Below are positions 52,774 through 58,744 of a DNA stretch of 58,744 nt, piece by piece. The stretch lies in NCBI RefSeq assembly GCF_016481275.1, contig NZ_JAEMNW010000013.1:1-58744 (forward strand), in the 5' to 3' direction. The translations under genes were made by a program, and so were the position numbers. Numbering within the stretch: position 1 is the first letter of the stretch; every line of letters begins with the position of its first letter. This DNA is from Antrihabitans auranticaus. Lineage in GTDB: Bacteria > Actinomycetota > Actinomycetes > Mycobacteriales > Mycobacteriaceae. A model generated the notes under the pieces. The model was not told the DNA's origin. It worked only from the letters and a program-made list of their open reading frames with translations, and ran no database searches.

Positions 52774-54069
52774 TCAGCGCGACGTCATCTCGCGGTGCCT
52801 CGAGACTTGTTCGATCAGGACGACGCAGGTTCCGACGGTGTCGAGTTGCTCGACCTCTCGCTGAATCCGCTTCGCACGCATCCGGTATCGGTCGTCGGAA
52901 AGTACGGTGCGGACCGCATCGCGAATCTGGTCGGCCGACGGGCGGTGGGTGTGCAGGTCGACGCCGACCCCACTCCATTCGATGCGAGCGGCGATATCGG
53001 GCTTGTCCTCGGTCGCACCTGCGATCACCAGCGGAACACCGTTGGCCAGCGCGAACTGGACGCCGCCGTACCCGCCGTTGGTGACCATGACGTCACAACG
53101 CGGCAGCAGCGCACCGAAGGGAACGAACGCTTCCACCCGGGCATTCGCAGGAACGGGCATGGTCAACCCCGCCGTCCCGGCGCCGCCGGTCGCGATGACC
53201 GTGACGTTCTCTGTTGCCAGACCTTCGAGTGCCGGGCCGATGAGGTCCGTGAGGTCGGTCGCGATCGTCCCCTGATTCACCAGCACGACGGGGCGGGACT
53301 CATCGAGGTCGGCCCACCATTCCGGCAGGTCGCGATCAGCCGACAGTTCCGGCAGCAGCGGGCCGACGAAGTGCACCTGAGCTGGGAGGTCGGTGCGCGG
53401 GAATTCGAACGAGGCGGTGCTGCCCTGCAGGTACAGATCCGGTGACGCGCACAGATCGAACACGGAACTCCTGGTCGGCGGCAACCCGATTCGAGCACGG
53501 ACCTGCTGGTAATGCCGGTGCACGTCGCCGAACAGCACGCGCGGTACGAGTGGCAGCAGCAGCCGGTTCTGCCAGCGCGCCAATACCGACCCCGGCTTCT
53601 TGCCCGATCCGATCGGTGGTACGTCGCGGCTCGGTATGGGCAGGATCGAGATCCCGTAGGTGACGAATTTCGGACCCCCGAGTTCGTGCAGCAACGCTGC
53701 GGCCATGAGGCCTGGGTCTGCGAGAACAACGTCGACCGGCGACTCGGCTGCGATGCGCTGCAGGTCGCGCAGTTGCCCGGGCACTTCATCGAGGAACAGG
53801 TGTTTGAGGTCGAACTTCAGACCGGCGAGGCGGGTCAGTCCGACGCGCTCGGGGAAGAGCGAATCCGGCGTCGCCCCGAGCGGGTCGGTCGCTTCGACGA
53901 TCGGTTCGAAGGTGGCACCGGTGGCTTCGACCGCTTTTCGGTGCAGTTGCCCGGTGTACCAACGGACGGAGTGCCCCCGCTCGATCAGTGCGCGCGCGAT
54001 CGGGAGCGCGGGGTTCACATGGCCGGCGATGGGCGTGCTGGCGATCAGGACGCGCAGTGGAGTTGTCAT
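52774..54069 (-). CDS. Glycosyltransferase, UGT/MGT type (GT1)
   Basis: A 431-residue GT-B glycosyltransferase. The N-terminal domain begins VLIASTPIAGHVNPALPIARALIERGHSVRWYTG, the GHVNP form of macrolide- and lipid-type GT1 enzymes. The C-terminal nucleotide-sugar domain has NQGTIATDLTDLIGPAL, VEAFVPFGALLPRCDVMVTNGGYGGVQFALANGVPLV. The His of GHVNP is the probable base. It attaches a sugar to a small lipophilic acceptor, unknown. The ATG at 54069 follows the family start; the frame open to 54483 would cover the divergent kinase gene and is rejected. Confidence 0.9.
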   Translation of the reverse strand: MTTPLRVLIASTPIAGHVNPALPIARALIERGHSVRWYTGQLHRKAVEATGATFEPIVEATDPLGATPDSLFPERVGLTRLAGLKFDLKHLFLDEVPGQLRDLQRIAAESPVDVVLADPGLMAAALLHELGGPKFVTYGISILPIPSRDVPPIGSGKKPGSVLARWQNRLLLPLVPRVLFGDVHRHYQQVRARIGLPPTRSSVFDLCASPDLYLQGSTASFEFPRTDLPAQVHFVGPLLPELSADRDLPEWWADLDESRPVVLVNQGTIATDLTDLIGPALEGLATENVTVIATGGAGTAGLTMPVPANARVEAFVPFGALLPRCDVMVTNGGYGGVQFALANGVPLVIAGATEDKPDIAARIEWSGVGVDLHTHRPSADQIRDAVRTVLSDDRYRMRAKRIQREVEQLDTVGTCVVLIEQVSRHREMTSR

Positions 54070-54136
54070 GCACACCCGTACGCGTGTCGGTCGCCGTTGG
54101 TTCACACGAGCAGGCCCCGCTGCGCATACTGATTCG

Positions 54137-55075
54137 ATGACGGAGTTCGAAGCCGGCGTCTTCGGCGCCACTCGGACCCTTACGCTTCCCGCGTTGCTGG
54201 CGCCCGGTGATCGATTCGCAGACTTCGTCGTCCGCCGCCGACTCGGGCGCGGCGGTAGCAGCGAGGTGTATCTCGTCGACGACCCGGACGGTCGCGCGGT
54301 CGCGTTGAAGATCCTCGGCCTCGAATCGGTTCGCACGGAATTGGCGCAGGAGCGGTTCCGGCACGAGTTCGACATCGCGCGAAACCTGCGGCACCCCAAC
54401 ATCGTAGCGATGTTTTCCCACGGCTCCGAGGAAGGCCGCTTGTGGATGACGATGCAGTACGTGAACGGAAGCGCCGCTTCCACACTCGTTCCGGGACAAC
54501 ACGAGATACCCGATCTGGCCCGACTGCTGGACGTGCTGCGGCGAATAGCGGCAGGTCTGGACTATGCACACGGAGAGAACGTGCTGCATGGCGACGTCAA
54601 GCCGTCGAACATGTTGGTAGGCAGAGACGATCCCGCGCTCGTCGTTCTCACCGACTTCGGCATCGCGCGCGCGCTCGACGAACCTGCGCCCTCGCACGCC
54701 CGTCGAATACTCGGCTCGATCCCGTATGCGGCGCCGGAAGTCCTTACTGCACAACAGCTTTATCCGTCGACCGACCAGTACGGCCTGGCCTGTTCGATCG
54801 TCGAATTCCTCACCGGACGAACGCCTTTCCCGCGATCCAACAAGTTCGCGATCGCGTACGCGCATCGCTCCACTCCCCCGCCGCAACTTTCGCGGCGCAG
54901 GTCCTGGATCCCGCGCGCCGTCGATACGATCGTGGGTACAGCGCTCGCGAAGGATCCGCTTGCGCGCTACGCGAGTTGCGGCGAACTAGTGAAGGCGCTG
55001 ACGGACGCCCTGCCCGATGCGCAGCCGACCCCACCACCGCGCAGCATCAGGCGGCGCTTGCGCCGAATGCTCTGA
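54137..55075 (+). CDS. Soluble Ser/Thr protein kinase (Pkn type, non-RD)
   Basis: A 312-residue Hanks-type kinase without a membrane segment or sensor domain. Glycine loop RLGRGGSSEVYLVDD, catalytic Lys in VALKILGLESV, alpha-C Glu region, catalytic loop LHGDVKPSNML, DFGIA, and APE in YAAPEVL. The loop has HGD instead of HRD, so it is a non-RD kinase. After the fold comes a short Pro/Arg-rich tail ending RRRLRRML. The ATG at 54137 is used; the open frame to 53660 overlaps the glycosyltransferase. Divergent from the glycosyltransferase, 67 bp apart. Confidence 0.9.
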   Translation: MTEFEAGVFGATRTLTLPALLAPGDRFADFVVRRRLGRGGSSEVYLVDDPDGRAVALKILGLESVRTELAQERFRHEFDIARNLRHPNIVAMFSHGSEEGRLWMTMQYVNGSAASTLVPGQHEIPDLARLLDVLRRIAAGLDYAHGENVLHGDVKPSNMLVGRDDPALVVLTDFGIARALDEPAPSHARRILGSIPYAAPEVLTAQQLYPSTDQYGLACSIVEFLTGRTPFPRSNKFAIAYAHRSTPPPQLSRRRSWIPRAVDTIVGTALAKDPLARYASCGELVKALTDALPDAQPTPPPRSIRRRLRRML

Positions 55076-55125
55076 CGGTTGCTCAACGGCGACGGTTGCT
55101 AAACGACGACGGTTGCTAAACGACG
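55075..55125 (+). repeat. Three tandem 17-bp repeats
   Basis: ACGGTTGCTCAACGGCG followed by two identical copies of ACGGTTGCTAAACGACG, at 55075, 55092 and 55109. The array starts on the last base of the kinase stop codon and lies 54 bp before the small membrane protein gene. Iteron-like, but no origin or replication gene is near. Confidence 0.85.
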
Positions 55126-55178
55126 CTGTGCGGTATTCACTGGTGTGCATCCGGTGTACTTCGTTAAGAGGTGGGCAG

Positions 55179-55361
55179 ATGGCGCGCACAGAGTATCCAG
55201 CCAAGACACCCTTGATCGGCATGTTCATGGTGTTTGCCGCGATGGCGATCGTTGCGGTCACGGCGTATCAGCACCTCGGATGGCTCTCGATCATCGGCTA
55301 CGGGATCGCAGCCGTTGTCGCGATCTTCGGTTTCACGTTCACATTCCGAGATCTGTCGTAG
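55179..55361 (+). CDS. Small membrane protein (60 aa), unknown function
   Basis: A 60-residue protein with two hydrophobic segments (LIGMFMVFAAMAIVAVTAY and WLSIIGYGIAAVVAIFGFTFTF) and short polar ends. AAGAGGTGGG stands just before the ATG at 55179, so the start is well supported; the open frame to 55017 overlaps the kinase. I recognise no family. It follows the kinase gene and the 17-bp repeat array. Confidence 0.65.
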   Translation: MARTEYPAKTPLIGMFMVFAAMAIVAVTAYQHLGWLSIIGYGIAAVVAIFGFTFTFRDLS

Positions 55362-55371
55362 TCGGATCCGG

Positions 55372-55691
55372 CTAGCGGCGACGCGAACCCGTCGCCTCGG
55401 AGAACAGTGCCGCACGGGCGGCTGGCGACGCCGAAAGTGCCTTTTCCCGTGTGGGTTTCGGCGAGACCGCGCGGTGCTCGACCGTAGCGCCTCCCTGATC
55501 ACGGACCGACTGACGCCGTAGCGTGTCGCCAGCGCCGCTTCGGCCGGACGTTTTGTTCCGAGCGGACGCTTTACGGACTCGATGTTGCCGCGCAGGTCGG
55601 CGAGCACAGCCTCCGCGGCACCCTTGCGGACGGTTTCGGCAACCTGTCGGCTCAGCTGTCCGACAGGTTCATCTGGCCAACATTCGCGCAC
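55372..55691 (-). pseudogene. Frameshifted remnant of a GntR/FadR-family regulator
   Basis: The minus strand encodes a GntR winged-helix domain: LSRQVAETVRKGAAEAVLADLRGN, then GTKRPAEAALATRYGVSRSVIREALR, to about 55482. Directly after that the reading frame changes: ARGLAETHTGKGTFGVASRP, the wing of the same domain, is found in another frame from about 55474 to 55420. No effector (FCD or UTRA) domain follows, since the small membrane gene begins. So this is a regulator broken by a frameshift and 3' truncation. The unbroken frame to 55164 gives an Arg-rich nonsense tail. Start if intact: GTG 55691. Confidence 0.75.
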
Positions 55692-55754
55692 GGCTCGACC
55701 GTCGTCGAATATTGCCTATTGACTTGAGCTTATGCCGAGGGTGACTATTAACCC

Positions 55755-56213
55755 GTGAATTTGTCTGACAGGCGGACAGCCAGTCAGTCGGACGGCATCG
55801 GTCGAAGCACTAACCCGATCGATCTGTTCGACGAATGGGCGCAGATCGCAGTTGCCGCAGCAGCACACGCGGCGGCGCGAGCGACGACCGAACAGGTCAG
55901 GTCGCTGCAGGTACTCGGGCTCGAACTCAGCATCGAATGGGACGCGCCGGCCTGGGAAAGCGTCGCCGAAGCATGGCGCGCAGGCATATTCGAGGCGGGC
56001 GGCGACTATTCCAGCGATGCCAGGGCCACCGCTCTCTGGGACCGGGCAACCTCCGCCGCAGACCTCCCGACTGCCCTGTGGTCACGACGCGGGCCGATGG
56101 AACGCACGATCGGCGACGTAGTCTTCGCGGTCGAACGCCGGTCGCCCGCCGTCGCGGAGCACAGCATGCGCGACCACATCGAGACTCTCCGTGCAGCCCT
56201 GTTCAGCGCGTAG
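55755..56213 (+). CDS. Hypothetical protein (152 aa)
   Basis: A 152-residue soluble protein of unknown family. Residues 20-60 form an Ala-rich helix (WAQIAVAAAAHAAARATTEQV), followed by a mixed part with several Trp (EWDAPAWESVAEAWRAGIF, LWDRATSAADLPTALWSRRG) and a helical end. No signal peptide or catalytic motif. GTG start at 55755. The 3' end overlaps the convergent XRE-cupin regulator by 11 bp. Confidence 0.55.
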   Translation: MNLSDRRTASQSDGIGRSTNPIDLFDEWAQIAVAAAAHAAARATTEQVRSLQVLGLELSIEWDAPAWESVAEAWRAGIFEAGGDYSSDARATALWDRATSAADLPTALWSRRGPMERTIGDVVFAVERRSPAVAEHSMRDHIETLRAALFSA

Positions 56214-56784
56214 TGGCGACCGCGCAGTCACCCTGCCGCGCGGACACTACAACGCAGTCGGATTCGACTGCAGTCCATTCGAATTCCAGCCCAGCCGCGA
56301 CGACGACGCTGTCACCCTCGACCAGGCGATGGATTCGCGGCTCGCCGGTCGCCGTGATCGAAAGTTCGACGTTCCCCGCCGCGACGTACAAGACGCAGTC
56401 GTGCGCATGCACTTGCGCGCCGACGCCGGATCCGGCGCGCCTGCGAGTCTCGGTAACTTCGATCGGGCCACCTGGCGCGACGAGCGAGCGGTCGGCAGCC
56501 GCGAACGATTCCGGCGCAGGGCTGACATGCACAACTCGGCCGGCATCCGCTTCCGCCACAACGTCACTGGTCGCGCAGTCGAGCGCTGCTGCGATCTGGG
56601 ACAACGAGCGCAGCGACGGGTTCGCCCGGTTGTTTTCGACCTGACTCAGGAACGGGATGGACAGGCCACTGCGCTCGGCAAGCTGGGTCAGTGTCAACGA
56701 TCGCCGCCGCCTGATTGTCCGGATTGCCCGCCCCAGTTGTGGTTTGACTGGAGCTAGGGGGCTTTGGGACGCCGTGTCATTCAT
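56203..56784 (-). CDS. XRE family regulator with cupin domain
   Basis: A 193-residue transcription factor: helix-turn-helix at about 18-72 (IRTIRRRRSLTLTQLAERSGLSIPFLSQVENNRANPSLRSLSQIAAAL) and a C-terminal cupin (VHAHDCVLYVAAGNVELSI, HRLVEGDSVVVAAGLEFEWTAVE) that likely binds a small ligand or metal. This class often controls amino-acid or polyamine transport. It is divergent from the AnsP-type permease across 100 bp containing a palindrome, so that gene is the probable target. Confidence 0.88.
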   Translation of the reverse strand: MNDTASQSPLAPVKPQLGRAIRTIRRRRSLTLTQLAERSGLSIPFLSQVENNRANPSLRSLSQIAAALDCATSDVVAEADAGRVVHVSPAPESFAAADRSLVAPGGPIEVTETRRRAGSGVGAQVHAHDCVLYVAAGNVELSITATGEPRIHRLVEGDSVVVAAGLEFEWTAVESDCVVVSARQGDCAVATTR

Positions 56785-56847
56785 TCTTTACGCGCGCCCC
56801 CTTCCCTAGCCGGGCAACTCGGATTACCGTCGTCAAAAGTGTAACGC

Positions 56848-56863
56848 TGTCAAACATTTGACA
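56848..56863. promoter_or_regulatory. TGTCAAA-CA-TTTGACA palindrome, candidate operator
   Basis: Perfect 7-2-7 inverted repeat 21 bp before the permease start; a further half-site GTCAAA lies at 56832. The right arm TTGACA could double as a -35 box. Likely site for the divergent XRE-cupin regulator. Confidence 0.65.
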
Positions 56864-56884
56864 ATAGCCGCAAGGACGGACGTC

Positions 56885-58363
56885 ATGACTGCAACGCAGA
56901 GCGGGGCGAGTAAAGCAGCACTCACCGCCGAAGACGAGGGTTACCACAAGGGGTTGAAGCCCCGACAGCTACAAATGATCGCCATCGGCGGTGCAATCGG
57001 CACGGGCCTGTTCCTCGGCGCGGGCGGTCGACTCGCAGACGCCGGCCCGGGTTTGTTCCTGGTGTACGCGTTCTGCGGTGTGTTCGTGTTCCTGATTCTC
57101 CGGGCGCTCGGCGAACTGGTGCTGCACAGACCGTCGTCGGGTTCCTTCGTTTCCTACGCGCGAGAGTTCCTCGGCGAGAAAGCCGCCTACGTTGCGGGGT
57201 GGATGTACTTCCTGAACTGGGCGATGACCGCAATCGTCGACGTCACGGCGATCGCGACCTACTTCCACTTCTGGTCCGCATTCGAGGACATTCCACAGTG
57301 GCTGATCGCGTTGATTGCCCTCGGACTTGTATTCGGCGTGAACTTGATTTCGGTGACCCTCTTCGGTGAGCTGGAATTCTGGGCGGCGTTGGTGAAGGTC
57401 GTCGCGCTCATGACGTTCCTGGTCGTCGGCACGATCTTCCTGGCGGGCCGCTACGAGATAGACGGCGAACGCACAGGGTTCAGCGTGATCGGTGAATCGG
57501 GCGGGTTGTTCCCGAGCGGCGTATTCCCCTTGGTAATTGTCGTTTCCGGCGTCGTATTTGCTTACGCTGCAGTCGAATTGGTCGGTACCGCGGCAGGCGA
57601 GACGGCGAACCCGGAGAAGATCATGCCGCGCGCGATCAACTCGGTCATCGCGCGTATTGCGGTGTTCTACGTCGGCTCGTTGGTTCTACTGGCGCTTCTG
57701 CTGCCCTACACCGCATACAAGGCCGGTGAAAGCCCGTTCGTGACGTTCTTCGACAAGATCGGAATCAGCGGCGCTGGCACGATGATGAACGTTGTCGTGT
57801 TGACCGCGGCGTTCTCGAGCCTCAACGCGGGGCTGTATTCGACTGGCCGGATTCTGCGGTCGATGGCGATGAACGGCAGCGCACCCAAGTTCACCGCCCG
57901 CATGTCGCGAAACGGTGTGCCGTACGGCGGAATCTGTTTGACGGTGATCATCGGCCTGTTCGGTGTGGCGCTCAACGGCGTGGTCCCAGGTGAGGCGTTC
58001 GAGATCGTCTTGAACATGGCCGCGCTGGGCATCATCGCTTCGTGGGCAACAATCGTCATCTGCCAGATCCAGCTGTATCGCTGGTCGGAGAAGGGCATCC
58101 TCGAACGCCCCAAATTCCGGATGTACTTTGCCCCGTGGTCCGGCTACGCGACGCTGGTGTTCCTCGCGGGGGTCGTCGTCCTGATGGCGTTCGACCACCC
58201 GATCGGGTCGTGGACGGTCGCAACGCTCGTGATCATCATTCCCGCCCTGATCGTCGGCTGGTACATGGTGCGCGACCGAGTCCTCGAAGTTGCTCAGGAG
58301 CGCCTCGGCTACACCGGCGACTTCCCGGTCGTAGCGAACAGGCCCACCGACGACGAGGAGTAG
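56885..58363 (+). CDS. Amino-acid permease of the APC family, AnsP (L-asparagine)-type
   Basis: A 492-residue transporter with about 12 hydrophobic segments. The N-terminal part is close to E. coli and mycobacterial Ans[65 protein letters not shown] and [14 protein letters not shown]. It imports asparagine or related amino acids with protons. AAGGA lies before the ATG at 56885; the upstream in-frame TTG at 56858 falls inside the operator and is rejected. It is controlled, by position, by the divergent XRE-cupin regulator. Confidence 0.9.
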   Translation: MTATQSGASKAALTAEDEGYHKGLKPRQLQMIAIGGAIGTGLFLGAGGRLADAGPGLFLVYAFCGVFVFLILRALGELVLHRPSSGSFVSYAREFLGEKAAYVAGWMYFLNWAMTAIVDVTAIATYFHFWSAFEDIPQWLIALIALGLVFGVNLISVTLFGELEFWAALVKVVALMTFLVVGTIFLAGRYEIDGERTGFSVIGESGGLFPSGVFPLVIVVSGVVFAYAAVELVGTAAGETANPEKIMPRAINSVIARIAVFYVGSLVLLALLLPYTAYKAGESPFVTFFDKIGISGAGTMMNVVVLTAAFSSLNAGLYSTGRILRSMAMNGSAPKFTARMSRNGVPYGGICLTVIIGLFGVALNGVVPGEAFEIVLNMAALGIIASWATIVICQIQLYRWSEKGILERPKFRMYFAPWSGYATLVFLAGVVVLMAFDHPIGSWTVATLVIIIPALIVGWYMVRDRVLEVAQERLGYTGDFPVVANRPTDDEE

Positions 58364-58378
58364 CCAGCGGCGGTCGGG

Positions 58379-58744
58379 CGAGCAGGTGGTTGTCGTGCTG
58401 ACCTCTCGGGCGATAGTCGGCCAACCACCTGCTCGGCCAACTGCGCCGGCGCGTCCCGCGCGGACACCCCGAGCCCACCGTCAGCCGCACCCCTTCTCGG
58501 GATCCGCACCCCGACTTGCCGACCGACACGCCGACACCGACCCTAAAAGCAGTGCGACTCGGGAAACCCCGTCGCGTCGCCCCCCGAACAGGTGGTTGTC
58601 GTGCTGACGTCTCGGGCGATGGTCGGCCAACCACCTGCTCGGCCAACTGCGCCGGCGCGTCCCGCGCGGACACCCCGAGCCCACCGTCAGCCGCACCCCT
58701 TCTCGGGATCCGCACCCCGACTTGCCGACCGACACGCCGACACC
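58379..58744. repeat. Two 156-bp hairpin-bearing direct repeats at the window edge
   Basis: The 381 bp after the permease contain no gene I can support. Copies lie at 58383-58538 and 58589-58744 (period 206), differing at only two positions. Each begins with CAGGTGGTTG, which pairs with CAACCACCTG about 30 nt later; in copy 1 the stem is a perfect 14 bp (58379-58392 with 58422-58435). Each then carries GCCGGCGCGTCCC and CAGCCGCACCCCTTCTCGGG with the GATCCGCACCCCGACT block found also at 19960-20010. The second copy ends exactly at the last base, so the array may continue. Confidence 0.88.

Noticed and set aside
53660-54136. Long N-terminal extension of the kinase frame
   Set aside because: It runs antisense through the glycosyltransferase gene; the kinase domain is complete from the ATG at 54137.
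55164-55691. 175-codon intact protein on the minus strand
   Set aside because: Only the first 70 residues resemble a GntR domain; the rest is an Arg-rich frameshifted tail that also crosses the small membrane gene, so it is annotated as a pseudogene.

Overview
The window is high-GC actinobacterial DNA, most likely from a Rhodococcus-like member of the Mycobacteriales. The evidence is frequent GTG/TTG starts, dense short-gap operons, many FadD/FadE lipid genes, two Baeyer-Villiger-type flavin monooxygenases, a single-chain long-chain acyl-CoA carboxylase, AMIN-like and DUF445 proteins, a soluble Pkn-type kinase and an efeUOB iron operon. I saw no rRNA, tRNA, CRISPR array, phage gene or transposase. 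Layout is chromosomal and mostly housekeeping or catabolic.

1-17.9 kb: 3' end of a large carboxylase gene with a striking all-GAA glutamate bias; an FtsX-type ABC exporter pair; a DUF445 membrane protein; a secreted lipase; endonuclease IV; a two-gene acyl-CoA dehydrogenase operon that looks like a heteromeric enzyme (only one subunit keeps a candidate catalytic Glu); histidine phosphatase, RidA-like protein, lipoprotein, FMO/BVMO, DEAD-box helicase, nitrilase-type amidohydrolase and phosphoribosyltransferase.

17.9-28.6 kb: fatty-acid activation and oxidation. An acyl-CoA synthetase of FadD15 type, an acyl-CoA dehydrogenase pair resembling mycobacterial FadE24/FadE23, two tandem FadD2-like synthetases, and a medium/long-chain synthetase on the other strand. 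Two of these transcription units carry the same TACT-N4-AGTA palindrome upstream. A 400-bp non-coding block here holds two 99-bp repeats related to repeats at the right end of the window.

28.6-40.6 kb: galTK, a lone PAS protein, a flavohaemoprotein-like gene behind a three-arm hairpin, PspC, an LLM flavin oxidoreductase, a three-gene redox operon (FAD oxidase, nitroreductase, lipocalin-like protein) and the complete efeUOB ferrous-iron uptake operon with a possible iron-box upstream.

40.6-50 kb: an SRPBCC/YjbR/SDR/DapB-like operon, patatin, DUF1801, and the most interesting block: a tightly coupled minus-strand operon (PF10118 ferritin-like protein, VanB-type [2Fe-2S] reductase, BVMO-like monooxygenase, SDR) facing a TetR gene across a three-half-site palindrome. 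The pairing suggests the so-called hydrolase is a di-iron oxygenase fed by its own reductase.

50-58.7 kb: an SsuABC-type transporter without its monooxygenase, a UGT-type glycosyltransferase divergent from a non-RD Ser/Thr kinase, a 3 x 17-bp tandem repeat, a small membrane protein, a frameshifted GntR-regulator remnant, a XRE-cupin regulator divergent from an AnsP-type amino-acid permease with a clear operator between them, and finally two 156-bp hairpin-bearing direct repeats that run to the window edge.
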